Positions 1 to 13,300 of a DNA stretch of 64,000 nt are shown one piece after another. The stretch comes from Varroa destructor (Eukaryota; Arthropoda; Arachnida; Mesostigmata; Varroidae). The stretch lies in contig NW_019211454.1 of NCBI RefSeq assembly GCF_002443255.2, positions 20,427,037-20,491,036 of the forward strand. The letters run 5' to 3'. The position numbers were made by a program, and so were the translations under genes. The notes under the pieces are model-generated. The model ran no database searches and was not told the origin of the DNA. It saw only the letters and a list, made by a program, of their open reading frames with translations. Each line of letters begins with the position of its first letter. Positions within the stretch are counted from its first letter, which is position 1.

Positions 1-2568
1 CGGACGGGATTGAAAAGGGTAGTTAGAGGGGAGTATTGCATGAGTATATCTGCTGCCACATAGGGTATTTCGTTTCGATGGCAAGGGCGCAACGCTGCGG
101 CTTACGGGGACCAGCTGTTGAGATCACTGCCACGGGGATTATCTTAGCCGGACCAGCAGTTCTTCGAAGACAAGCAGTTCGAAGTAGGGCCTACGCTTTC
201 CGTTCTCAGCCTGGCAGTCATCGGCCATCAGGCAACCACTGGCTTTTCTGACTGTAATGTGTTTACTTATATTATTAGCTGTGTTGCGTTCAAGCACGCC
301 GACTCATCCTGTTGTAGCTTTTGCTGCTGCCACCGATAGTGTTGCCATCCTGCAGGGTAGCAAGTTAGATCCATTGAACCGGGAAGAAGAGAGGAAGAGA
401 AAGATTCGGAGTTCCAGACTAGGTGCTAGGGATTGTCTTGCATAGTACGGCTTGACTCTGTGATGTAGCAGTAACATATTAGTTTATCCCAGCTAGCTAG
501 TTAAGATGCCATCTTGGCTAAGCCATATTAGTTTCCTTACGAGTGGGAAAACATCATTGCATCGCTATGAGAACAGTGAAATTGTTTCACAAAACCTAGC
601 AGATAATGAATCAACAAAATCTGTCAAGCATTGAGTGTACTACGATCGAGTGTATATACAGCTGCACTCACGGAGTGGTTTCTGCCAGGCCATTGATTCG
701 TGCTGGCCTAGTTATTTTGCGGGCCTTGTATTAGGGGCGTTGTATTATGGAGGTTTTCAGGTAACTTTAGGCTTTCAATTAAAAGTTATTCTTAATACTG
801 CAGTTTTAATGAGCTAGGTATACTCAGACCTTTGTCATATTTGTGAGCCGGAGTGTGTGAAGACTGTTGAAATGTATGTCGATAATTGGTATCTATGGAT
901 CCATGCGACCTTTTGAGAACTGACCATCCGATATAGATACATGCTTATTAACTGTTTCGTTCACGAAATGCCAGCGTTCTTTTAAGAACAAGAAAAGCAC
1001 AGTTTCTTACATTTATTTGTCAAATGGCCAGGGCCAACAACACTGCACCCAGGTGCTTTGTATCTGATCTAATTTTGGAAATATTATTCCATAGGCAATA
1101 CAAACGTACAAGGTGTCTTCAAGTACCGATTCATGTTAGGCGCTGTAACTGTGTTTACCACATATTTATAAGCTGCTGGCTTGCTTTTGTTATAGAAAAA
1201 GTCCGTAGGCATTGACCAAATTTTGTTACCTGGTCTCTATACATCATAACAAAATGCTCGCTTGCCCGTGTTGGAGCAATATGTCGAATATATTGTTGGC
1301 AAGCGTTCTCTCCATGGGCGTTTGACTTTCCCACAAGTCCTGCCGTCAATTATATCTTGAAAGTAACTTTAGATCCAGCTTTGATTTAGGTGCGTTCTAG
1401 GAAAAGGATCTAAAAGAAAAGTTTCTATTTAGGAAAACTCGATTTGATTTAGCATTTAACTGACACAACTTTATAGAAAACCAACAACAATAGAAGAGAC
1501 TTTGATAATTTCTCAAAAAGGACACCTGCGTCAAAAAACGCATTATAATATTGTGGCTTTATTAAGGGTTACAAGGTTTTCGCGACAATAAATTGTCTAT
1601 CGTTTTTAGAAATGTAAAATTTTACCACTATAAAGGGTTATTATTTCAGGATAGTTTTCAATTGCCAACACAACTGTGAGGAAATTGAAAATTGATCACG
1701 GTGTAGGAAAATGGTCACCAAATAGGCATCGTTCAGCATGATCCCGCTTTTATCTGATCTCTAAATGGTATGCAAGTTTTAATGGAAGCGCCTCTCTGCC
1801 TCCAGCTCTCCTAATGAAAAGATGCCTGCCCGAACATGAAGAATGCCTTATAAGCTCATACGACAGCAACAAATAGTATTTTTTTCAATATATTTTTAGA
1901 AATACGTATTAAACTGTACATGTCGTAAGGACTCGTTGTTGGTAAGGGTCTATAGTAATCTGAATTTTTGCTATGTTTATACGTCAAGTATACTCATGCA
2001 TATGTGCTTGTTAATCATCTGGGCAATCGTTTCCTCGATCTACAGAAACGCGTGCGAGTGTGTGATGGATAGAGGTCAAAATTAAGTTTCTCAAATCTCT
2101 GAGGTAAATGCGTTTCCACAACTGTTTAATTTGTTCGCATATTAATATTGCTCATCAGTTTCAGCTCTGTACATAGCTTGACTAATGTGACCCATCTGTT
2201 TCTCTTTTTTAGCAAGAAAAAAGGAAAGACGCCGTGATTTTCTAGGTTGTTTTCCGTTGATTAAGTTTTCTTTTATTACCGGTAAGAAGATCGATGACTT
2301 TTCACTTTAAGAAGAGTTCGGCTGGCATTTGGAAAAGATCAATAAAATTTAAACATTCGACTGTTAAGTTCGTTTGAATATATGAACGGATCTCTTTTTA
2401 GCTGAGCCCTTAAATTATGGATGAAATGAAATAAATTCCACAAAGTTTACAAGTCGATAAAATGGTTTTTGGGAGTTATTAACCTGAACAGTGATCAGTG
2501 GGTTATTGCAGCTGGCAAAAAAACAACTTACTGCAGCGCTTGTGAAATACTGCAATTTCGGGCCCCAA

Positions 2569-2615
2569 AAACGAGGCCTCCCGTTATAGTAATACTATAA
2601 CGGGAGACCTCGTTT
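2569..2615. repeat. Near-perfect 23-bp fold-back
   Basis: The left arm 2569-2591 and right arm 2593-2615 are reverse complements with one C/A mismatch and a single central base. The left arm starts AACGAGG and the right arm ends CCTCGTT; both contain the CCCGTTATAGTA core or its complement. With almost no loop it behaves as a DNA palindrome rather than a typical microRNA precursor. It could be a remnant of a fold-back transposon or a recent inverted duplication. No flanking target-site duplication is obvious. Confidence 0.85.
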
Positions 2616-3463
2616 GCTCTACACATGTCTGACTAGTTCTTGTCATAGCTTCAATTTTGCGGTTAACGTAATGCCAATAGGCGGGCGCATACACGAATGA
2701 CTTGTTCGACTTTAATTGAACCTAGGTGACTCTGGTGTAGTATTTTTAGCAATTTAGCTTGTAGTTCTTTTACACCGAAAGGGTTTACTCGATCGCTGAA
2801 GCAGTGATATAAATTGTTCAATAGTATATTGGCAAACCAGTTTCCGTTAGTTAAAAACTATGTACCATTTACGGATTCTAATTCTGACTCAATCAAGCGT
2901 TACCGAAATAATGTAGGGAACTTTTAAGGTATCATTATGTATATGTTCCTCGATTCTCAGTAAGAATCAGTCAACTGGTGAAGAACACCAATTACTAGAT
3001 CCTTGTGGCGTATCTTGAAATGATAGCCTGGAAGTCGAATGGCTCAACCGTAAAGGCGATTGGCTGTGCAAAATAGAAGCTCTCTAAAAACCGTTAGGCG
3101 CTATCTTCGGTTTTAATGAAAGAAGATATTTTCTTCTAGAGATATATATTTCTGTATATAAGCTGTTAAAATGCAAACACTACTTGTATGGCACGTTTGT
3201 ACCATTTTAGAATGTATGATAAATTACAGCTCCATTAAATTATATTAACTTCTATCTGCTGCGATCACATTAGGTAGGTCAGGATTAAAATGAATAAATA
3301 ATAGATCTAACTGAAGAAGTTCCTTAGTCTGATCCAAAGAGTATTGGTATTCGTCAGTCTATTCGCTTCTCTCCATAGAGAATAAAAAAAACTTAATGTA
3401 GATCTTTTTCTAGTCCGACTTGTTAATGAACTTCACTTGTTTTAGCTGCTTAAATATATCACC

Positions 3464-3502
3464 GCAACAGGTCGATTATGGAAGCAATAAACGACCTGTT
3501 GC
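3464..3502. repeat. Hairpin with perfect 11-bp arms
   Basis: GCAACAGGTCG at 3464-3474 is exactly complementary to CGACCTGTTGC at 3492-3502, with a 17-base loop. It is short enough to be chance in 64 kb, though arms this GC-rich are less expected in this AT-rich stretch. Confidence 0.6.
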
Positions 3503-5593
3503 TGTGTTGTGTGACGGTTCAGTGTTAAATAAGCACTTTCTTTGTTGTCCAAAATTTCCAAAAATCCAAAAAGAGTGCAATTTTGTTACTAGCTTCATCA
3601 CCCACTTATTTAGACGTAACGTCATCTATGACCTCGGGTGCTGTCAACTCACCCGAAGCCCTAGACACTATCTTCACTGGTTTCCCTGTACATTTTTAAT
3701 GTGTAGCATAGGATTTTCTTAAGTATATATATCTTCGGCACTTTAATAGATTTTTCATATCAGTCACTTTGAATATATATGGACTATCATATTTAGTTTC
3801 TGCAATTTTGCCCAATCATCCAAAATTAATAATTGTAGCATCTGATGACTAAGGCGGATAATTTTACCATTAATTTTGACCATTCTGTATATACAAATAT
3901 TAAATCTATAGATAAAAATGATAAGTCTTTTACCAAAAAGTATGGATTTCGAAACGTCAGATCCAACAGCCGACTTAGAAATTATACGGGAAAAAGTTGA
4001 TCATATCGCTCAGTTATCTAATATGCACTAATACACCAGATGGTTTAGAGCAGGTTGTAAACGTGCCTGCATCTAAAAATGTATCGTGTATGTATGTGTA
4101 CAATAATTCTTCAGGATCATTGCACATTACTGGAATATACTGAAAAAAATCCGTGGACTTCTCTATGATAGACTGCTTTAAAGGTTCGTCGTCCGGAGGT
4201 CCACGTCCTTTAGATCTTTCAGTCTGAGTAGACAAAAGAGATCCCTGAATGAGCCTAAAAGGTCCCGTTAGCAGGCCTGGTACTCGCAATTAAGGTTGCC
4301 ATCGACGCCAACTTATTTGACGCTAGTGTCGTAATATAGCATCAGTAGCCAAATAGCTCGAGATATTTTATACAGCGCGTTAGTTGGTCAATAAAACTAC
4401 GTGGTAAAAACAAACACTGGCGCTTGTTTTTGTGGGTGAAGGCTTATTTAGGTTCGGTAGTAAAAAGAGAAACCCAGTTCACACCGATTTGCAATATGAA
4501 AAATTTGATCTTATCGTCCGTCAAAGTAGTAACAGAACAGTTGCGTACAGAGTAAAGACTAGTTGTCTGCAAATTGCGATAATCTGGATCATCGGTGTAC
4601 TTTGCATTGTACATCCATAACATTTAACATGATCCTATTTCTTTCTGGCTGTATAACATCATAAAAAGTCCCTTGTTGCTCTGGCTGATAGAACGATACC
4701 TGCTTGAGAGTGAAGCAGCCTGGAAACGCCCTGTTAGCTTTGAGCAGACCCAACCCACACATACCGATAGATCCAGCAATCAGGTTATTGTTAGTAAACA
4801 TACGTTAATTTGATGAAAAATGCTTATGAGGCCTAATATTGGCTTTACTTTTATTTGAAAAGTACATAATTTTGTTTAAATGAAGTACTTCGCATTGGGG
4901 CTTGTTGGATGTGCAACCTATAACAGGTGCGAAAAACGGCCCCGAATATAACATAGCATCGCTCCTAAGTAATGTATGTTCTCGTATGTGTAGAAAAGGT
5001 ATTAAAACCCCAATTTTCTTATATTATTTTCTCTTACTTCTAGTGACAATATTAATCTAGACAGTTGCTCAAAAGTATTGCCCTAGTGCTGTCCTTAGAA
5101 TAGCTTATCTCACTGTTTACTGTTACGTAAGCTTAAAATATACGCAAAAGTACGTATAACACACCTTTATTCTAAATTGTTAGCCAGTTGAAAAAATTCT
5201 ACTTATACAACCCATATTTCAAATAGGTCTGATGTTATTTTAAAGCCCGTTAGTCTTTATCATGTCTATTTCAGATATGAAGCTCAGCGTTTATCTAGCG
5301 TTTCATGTCATACTGATTATGGGACTATTAGTTCACTATATATGTATATAGGCTTTGTAAATATTGAAACGGCACAATAAAAGGTTATAAATAGCAAATC
5401 TGTCGGCAAGCATGACTTTCATAAGGTGCTCTGTCCTATTGCTTACTGACTGGTCGACGAAAGTTGTCTGGATACTAAGCTAAAATAGATAATTTTCCGA
5501 TGCTGTTTAAAATCGATCATACTAACTTGGCCAAAAATGACTTCAAGTGATTTGTTCTGTATATGTAAAAAAAAAATATCTGAATAAAAAAAA

Positions 5594-5639
5594 AATAGCT
5601 GATACCTAAGCTGTGCCTTCAGCTTAAGTATCAGTTATT
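5594..5639. repeat. Imperfect 20-bp stem-loop
   Basis: The arms 5594-5613 and 5620-5639 pair over 20 positions with one G-T wobble and one C/A mismatch around a 6-base loop (TGCCTT). An A-rich run precedes it. The stem is short and the loop small for a microRNA precursor, so I call it only an inverted repeat. Confidence 0.7.
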
Positions 5640-8600
5640 ATTAGAGAGGCAGCCGGAAGAAAAACGATAAATGGTAGCTGAAAATTTACTAACAAAGTAT
5701 ACCGGTAGTGTTCTTTGGTATTCAATTGAGAGCCGTAGGCTTGCACACACCCGCATTGCTCACGTCTAGGCCTATTAACACACTGTTACCGTAAGCAATT
5801 GTGGTTTTTAGTATATGGGACGCGCATGCTTCCGTCTACGTATTATATTAAATATACGAAAACAAGTTTCGATAATTTCTATCTTGTCAACAAGCGACAC
5901 TCGTTGACCAACGCGAAAACGTCCGTGTCGAGAAGTATCCGCTAATTACGATCATCGAAATCGTACGAAAGCCACTGAGCGTCGGTTTTAGAAATCAGTC
6001 TATTTTCTTGACTTCATTAGTTCCCATGTTATACTAAATTTGATGGTTATTTTATAAACATTTCTATCCACAATTCGGTTCTATATATATATTCGATAAA
6101 GGTCATCTACAATTGCGTCCTGAGCACGCAGCCACTATTGCTAAATGCTTACACTTTTTTAGGTTCAACCTTGCGTCGAAACGCTATTGTCGCCCGCAAC
6201 AACGAAGGATGGCAGGCCACTTATCTGCCTGCAGACGTCTATTATTTTCACTATAGCTAACCACGGAAACAGTTAAGTTATAGTTATTAAATACATAATG
6301 ATACTTGCTTAAACAACGAATTAATTTATTATATCTACGACCTTTTTCCATCTTCTAACCTATTTATTGGGTTCTTCTCGTCAGAAACCACCAGGTCTGG
6401 TGTTGAAGGACTTTCGAGATCCTCTTCACCGTCAAATGTAGCGTTACTAACATAATTCTACACTGGTCGAACATCAGGTTTGGAGAATGATGCAACGGAT
6501 GCAAAAAGCCTACCATTCAGGCTGTCATGGAGCGACAAAGGAAGGTCGACTTTTCCTAGTCTATCGGGCTTTTTCTATCGCATAACTTCTTTTAATCAAT
6601 GTAACTGCACCATATTGAGATCGTTGCTAACCATTTCGTTTTTCTCAAGCATTTCCCAGTGTAAAAGATCGTTCGGACTCGAATCATGGTTATTTTAAAA
6701 TGTGAGCGTGTGTCCCAGAGTTACCCATTCTTTTCCTTTGCCTTACGTCTGTACAAAGACATCACTTTTCGTCACTGGTGGCAATTCCATAGCCACAAGG
6801 CTGTCATTGTGGTTCAGTGTTGTTATATGCCGGGTGAGATAACGAGGGGCGACAATAAACTGTTTTTTTTGCGCTATTCACTCAACTTATGAGGCATCCA
6901 CGCTCACAGTTTTCTAACAAATCCCATAGGTTGACTGCGGCGCATCATCTCGTCTAATTTATAAGTTGTTTGCCGGCCATCTTCTTTTAAGGTTCCCTCA
7001 GGCGGTCCTCATCGATCTCAGATAACCGACCTGCGGCGGACTGTACCCTATTGTTAAGGGATGCTATTCGTTTACTCCGCTATACAGCACATGTGCCCTG
7101 TGTTATTCGACAGCTTTTTCAAGCTTCTATCGTAAGAACTACTCCAGAACGGTTGCATAATAATGTTGGGTGGCAGTTACAATGAGTGAACCTGACAGGG
7201 TCTAGTTTTTTTTTAATTAACTGAAGCACACTATTTCATTACTTAAAACACTCTCTCTCAAATCTGTTTTTATTAGAGCGGGAAAAATGTTTATTTTTTA
7301 AAAATCGATTTACCGTTTGCAGTATCAGATTTGTGTGCGGTACGTAAATCCAAAAAAAACTATGACGGTTTCAACACTTGTCGAGAAAAATGTAGAACAA
7401 GCCTCATTTGACTAGGGTACATATTATTTGTAACAATAATTGTGTCGATGATATAGAAATAGAAATCAAAAATAAAAACAGTCCATATAACCTGAATGCG
7501 GTAACATTAGATGATGTTTTTTTAGAGGTTCGGTAAGTGCATCTATAAAATTGGCTTCTTCCTTTTGTAAAAGAAAAAGCAGGTGGGTTCACCAAGTGCA
7601 GATAGAATACATTATCCCTTGGAAAAAGGGGCAAATGCTCTATCGACGAAAGTTATCAATTTCGAGGAAATTTTAAAGAGGTTTCCCCATAAGACAGTGA
7701 ACTGAAGTACCGTTTTAGTTAATGAAAATATTTATTATAGGATTTCAGAGATGATACTAAGCTGTGATACAGCGCTTGGGCGCGCTCAAGCCTCTTAAGT
7801 GCGGCCGTATGATCCCCTCGGTATCTAACTTGTTTAACAGGGAACACTACGGTAGTTCCTTGTGAAGATCATTCTTACGACCGGCAGCCCCCAGGAGGTG
7901 TACGTTTTGCCTAGATTACCATTGTCATTCCGCTTTTAACAGCTTCCGGCTTTCAAGTTTACCTCGACGTTGTAAGACGCACACTTAAAGGCGCACCGTA
8001 CCCGCGGTAGTTCCGCATGCATCATCCCGGCAATGTTAGCATACGGGTATCATTCTTCTTTCACAGGAGATATCTCTTCTTACCTCGCCACGCCCTAACA
8101 ATATGACATCTCGGTTCAAAGTAGTCCTTTTGAATGCAAGTTTACATTCTCTGTATAATTTGAAGTTAGACTTTCAATAATGACCTGCTTTACTAACCAG
8201 ATCACTTCCTTTGTCCTAGCAGACTTGGCCTTGCCCAGAAGCGCGTTTCCTTACGACTTGCGCTTAAGTTCCTCGCTACGGAGACGTTTTAGTGTAAGAT
8301 CTCTGTAGAAACCTTTAACTCGGATTTCTTTATTCGAGTACACGACTTGGGCAGAAACCTTTAATACATATTCAGCTGTCATAAATGCTGAAGGCCGTAC
8401 GTTTTATAGCAATAAAAAAGCTATCTCAAAGTGTTTAAAATGAAACTTGAAACAAAAGCTTCAGGTCGGCCTCACAAATAGGCATATCGCAGCTTAAGTG
8501 CCCAAGTGCACCAACCCCACGTGATACTATTTCTAACTTCATGGTTATCAAAAATAAGGAATTAGCGATGTAGTGCCATTTTAAAATTTGGTCAGATGTA

Positions 8601-10913
8601 TGTAGTTTTCAATTATTCTCGAGTCGGTAAGGTTTAGATTTATTCAATGTTAAGGTTTATTTGCCTCTATGGCCGTTTACCAAAAAAACGATAATGCCTT
8701 TGCTTCATTTAACTAATTAAATTTGTCTTGGTTTATATGCACTCCTGATCTTACTGGGTCTCCACAGAGGATACTGCTGCTCGAATCAGACTGCTTAGGT
8801 TGGTGGATCTTCGATCTAACTGAAGTAAACTATCCTATGCAAAACTCGTTTTGATGCTTTGAATCTTTAACGAGGCTATTGGTTTTAGTACAAATTGTAA
8901 TACATCTAATACGCTGCCATAAAAGAAACCACAAATGGTACTTTTTGGAACGATACGGGTTCAATGTGTTCCAAGTTTGGCAAACTAACACTTCAAGGCA
9001 TCAAAATACCTGTCCCATATACCAAAAATGTTTGAAAGCTCTGTCCAAATATCTCTCTTCGTAGATATTTAAATTCGCTTTGCCACTAAAAGGTGCGAGT
9101 TGCTAAAAAAAGAGCTAAAATAGAATTCTTGTACATTAATTGACACGTGTCTTATACCGCGACCAATTCCTAATCAACTACTTCTCGTCAATTTATTTTT
9201 TCTAGAAGGAACTCATATATAGGATATTAACAAAACTTACAAAAACATTTTTTCATTTAGCGATAGCCTTTAGCAGCAAGAAGATCGTAATATCGGAAAA
9301 AATTTCACTGCATTATTGAACATTTTCGCCATACGTTGTACTAACAACTTACGTCTAATTGCAAAAATGGCTATAGGCTTAAAGGTTTGCGTTGGTGTTG
9401 CATGTCTGATTCGTTTAAATTTTTTATTAATAATTTTTTAACCGATTAAATGACGATCTCAAATAGCAGAGGCATTGTAATACATGCAAAATTTTTACGG
9501 TTCTGTTTAAATAGGTTTGGAGAAATGTTATCAAAGCTAAAGTCAAACGGTAACCTTGAGTTGGGCAAATCTAAGTAAGTATGAACTCTAGAAAAAATTA
9601 GGAGCTGATCTCTCACACTGGTCATGTTCGTGTCGTCAAACTGCCGGAATCGTCACCACGATATCATTGGCATGGCAGATCATAGTATTTACTTAGCTCG
9701 TCATAATCCTTCCTCGCGTACAAAAAATATAATAAAGCTTCCATGAATTGCATATCCAATGATTATAAATCGGTCTGCTGTAGCCATATTATTCTATGTT
9801 GTACTCGGTGTTATTTAGCAGTATTTAAACTAAAATGAAAAATTTTACTGGGATGTTTAATTATTTATTTGGTTCCTTTTTTTTTTAGCATTGGATAACC
9901 TTCAAAGTATACAGATAAAAGCTCAGGCAGACCATCCGTTAGATTGGATAGTTTGACTATTTTTTTCTTACATTTGTATACCCAATAACGGCAAATTACC
10001 GGTCTGCTTTAAGTGTCGTCCAATTATCGATATTCCGATTTTATCATTGAGGAAAATCCACTATCGACGTCCTTTCGCCTTAGTATGTGACCTGTAGTTA
10101 ACCCCCTGAAGGAATTTACAACTTGCTGAAGATAGGTCTGGTTTGAGCAGAGATTTAGCGTCCACAACAAGCTTTTCCAATAAGGTGCTCGAGTTCGAAT
10201 TTAAAATTTGATCAATTTTCTACATTGTGTATTTGTCTAGAAACTCTAAAAAAGTTTTTGCACAAAAATCTGTACACACACAAAAAATTTCTTTAAGAGG
10301 GTAACGTGTCAGCAGTAGCAACGAAAGCATAGCAAAAAATTCTATAAGAATGAAATACCTGCCGCAGGGTCAAGCATGATTAGGTCATCACAGTAAGGTA
10401 CCAAAAAAAACAGTAAGTGAACGATCGAAGCAAATGATTATCGAGGTTACTGAAGTAATGCGATTGAGCGAATGATAGAATTTCACCAACGAAACGTGTT
10501 GAACTTTATGCTAATTTGGAAAGTCTATTCTCGATACAAGGGTTGCCAAAGTCAGATCTTCTTAAATAATTCATTTTGAATAACTATGGTGGAAATGTAT
10601 GTTTTTGATGGTTTCGGGTAAGTGACATCGCAAGAAAACTCTGAAATTTAGGCAATACCTAACCTAACCTATTCTAATCAAGGTTCAGTATCTATTGCAT
10701 CCCCTTAAACATGTGTCAAGAAAATTTTCTGTAGGACTGTCAACACTCAAATCTTTAGGATGGAAGTAAAGTTTCACGTCAATAAACCGGATGATGGTTC
10801 AGATACTCTTTGCTCACATGTAGTGGGTCATCATGCATTCCGTTACCGGACAACTCGCGATTCAGTGCCCCACAGTTAAATCACGTTTTAACATCTATTA
10901 CGTATATATATCG

Positions 10914-10935
10914 ATATATATATATATATATATAT
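10914..10935. repeat. (AT)11 microsatellite
   Basis: There are eleven uninterrupted AT units, flanked by further alternating AT sequence broken by a CG (about 10901-10945). It is a plain simple-sequence repeat in non-coding DNA. Confidence 0.95.
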
Positions 10936-11940
10936 TACGATATACGACTTGTGTAGAATGTAATGGTTGTTTGTGTTTACTGCCTCTTTTTTTTGTCTCT
11001 CTTCGTTTTCTGCTAAGTGTTACACACCGTTAAAAGTACCTATTTATAAAATATTATTCTTGATTGAAGTTCTAGAGATCGATATGCCGGGCGGTGGGAG
11101 AGCTTTTAAACAATGTCTAATGCAAAACTCTCAGCGAGCAGACAAAGGAAAAGGCTGTTATTACTTTCCATAATGATCTGTTACTATAAAATAAACAATA
11201 TCCTGAGAGCTTATCACAACCAGTTATCCTTGTAAATGAATCCTATTAACGACGACGCAGCTGATATTATCTAAAGTGCCGCTCAATCTGCCAATGCGTT
11301 TTTTGTCGTGTATCGACGTGTCCATCAATGTTATTCTAATGCCTTGATGTCCCGTGTTTCAGTCTATCTTTTTGTCTGCCGAAGCGTGTCCAGCTTTCGC
11401 TTCATGTCCGACTTTTCTGGTCTCAATAAAGGGTAGCTTAGCGAATACAAAATTTTACCGAATTCGGAACATCGAATGACTATGGAAACACACATTGTGC
11501 CATAGTACTTCAGGCTGTAAAACGTACGTGACGAAGATTATGGCTTCTCTAGTGTTTGATCGGGGTTCACTTAGTGACTAATCAGAATTTTCCTATAGAG
11601 CCTTTTTTAACGGCTGGCAACAAGATACAGTTACCTCTATCGCACTGTTAAAACGAAATTTAACGGTCTAATTAAAAACATGAAAATATGGGACCAGTGC
11701 ATAAGAATAAATTTTGAAACTGGCGGAACGATACAGTGACTTGGAGACAGGTAAAATTATGAACATAAATTAAATCTTATTGACGTTTAAGGACGAATAC
11801 TGTCTATATTTGGGCAAGGATAGTTAAACGAGTTAGAATTTTAATAATAAAATTCTCGTTCTACCGTGAAGCCCCCTTTGGGCAACCCGAACTGTACAAA
11901 AATATTGTATATTAAAATATATGCTGATACACTTGTATGG

Positions 11941-12042
11941 AAAAGGCGGCTATATGTTTATGTGTAACGTGTATATATATGTGTATATACACACATCTGA
12001 AAGGTCTATATATAGACCTTTCAGATAAGTATGGCCGCTTTT
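11941..12042. repeat. 32-bp perfect palindrome inside a nested fold-back
   Basis: Positions 11995-12026 form an uninterrupted perfect palindrome with half-site ATCTGAAAGGTCTATA. Outside it, 11941-11953 (AAAAGGCGGCTAT) is nearly complementary to 12031-12042 (ATGGCCGCTTTT) with one bulged base. Between the outer left arm and the palindrome lies a TG/TA-rich spacer that contains its own small palindrome (GTGTATATAC). The whole could extrude as a branched cruciform. It looks like a fold-back or miniature inverted-repeat element, but I see no target-site duplication and no second copy. Confidence 0.8.
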
Positions 12043-12876
12043 ACAACAGCGCGTATTACTAAATAAATTGCGATCATAATAGTAGTAGTGCAATTATCAG
12101 TTTCATTGAAGTAGATAATATGACTAATACGATAACAATGCGCATAAGGCTGTAGAGTAAGGATTGTAGGCGCTGTCCTATGTAGGACCTACTGTAAAGC
12201 AAACCAGAGACAGTCAACTGCTGAAACCAGACGCGTTAATTATCTCGGCCTTCCCGTTTTTTCGGCATGAGCTACCTATGCATTTCAACCTCCGTATATA
12301 TATATATCCAATTTCCATAAGGTTAACCGTTATAATGACTCTGTAATGAAAAAATATTCAAGTCTTTAGGTGCACTTCCTCCTTAGCTAACGGCCTTCCT
12401 TTCTCTCTAGCAGTTCTCTTTTTATATCTGAGGCTCACACGTTTCTAAGTAGCCTATATATCTTTTTCTGGTTAATATGTTGAATATTTTAATATAGATA
12501 TATACCGTGTGTACTTAATTTTCTAACTTCCGAAAAATACAATTTTCCATAATGAAGTAATATGTTTTATCTACTAAATATAGCAATGAAAAAAAATGTA
12601 TTGGGAAAAGCGCCTTTAACTCAAGGGTTAAAATACAAAAAATAAACGTTAAAGTGGCTAATATCGAGAGAATGTAAGTAGTTAAGATCACTTCTCTGTT
12701 AAAAAGTTGTAGCAGTTCTACTAGGAACGATACTTGTAGTACAATGTGTTCAATAGAGCTGACCTTACCCCGGTGTCTGATAGAGAAATATAAATGTATT
12801 TCATGTACCTTAGAAGACAACATCTGAAATCGCTAAATATCCAAACCATAGGAAATATTTCACAAATTAGAACATT

Positions 12877-12928
12877 CGTACATATTAATGATTTAGTTTA
12901 AAACGAAAAAAAATCATTAATATGTACG
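12877..12928. repeat. Perfect 18-bp stem with 16-base loop
   Basis: CGTACATATTAATGATTT at 12877-12894 is exactly complementary to 12911-12928. The 16-base loop is A-rich. The arms are AT-rich but the perfect 18-bp match is well above chance. A transcript of either strand would fold tightly. The stem is shorter than most animal microRNA precursors. Confidence 0.8.
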
Positions 12929-13300
12929 GAAAAATCATCAATTAACACTATCATTATATATTCCTGCACAATGTCAACTAGGTTCCGCACAAAACAGGAA
13001 TCATTAAAGGGCTGACTTTAATAAGTCCTTGAAGTTAATCCTGCAATTGTTGGTACACAATAGCGTCTATTTAGGGAAAAGGTGTCAAACTCACGTCGGG
13101 CATCTCAAAGAATATGTCAGCTTTATGTTTTTAATGGCGAGATGGTAAACTTCGACTGATTTTTGATGCTGACAGTATTGAACATGTACGTGAAAAATAA
13201 GGAGCCACTACACAGAGCACACGGTAAAAATGGCAGGCATATTTACGCTTAGCACGGTGCCGTACGAGCATATGATATTGGGGCATCGCTTACTGTAGAC

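Larger units (their letters stand above)
1..13300. other. Upstream non-coding stretch, no gene recognised
   Basis: This AT-rich stretch has stops scattered through all six frames. Its open runs (up to about 100 codons, for example 3420-3722 on plus and 12515-12823 on minus) are no longer than chance gives at this base composition, and their translations show no family motif. What stands out is secondary structure: fold-backs near 2570, 3464, 5594, 11995 and 12877 and an AT microsatellite near 10914, each listed separately. It lies 5' of the first recognised exon of the plus-strand kinase, so RS-domain exons, an untranslated exon or a promoter could be here, but I could not identify any. It may equally be intergenic. 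Confidence 0.6.

Noticed and set aside
2569..12928. Fold-backs as microRNA genes
   Set aside because: Loops are too small or stems too short for typical animal precursors, and no conservation or expression can be seen from sequence alone.
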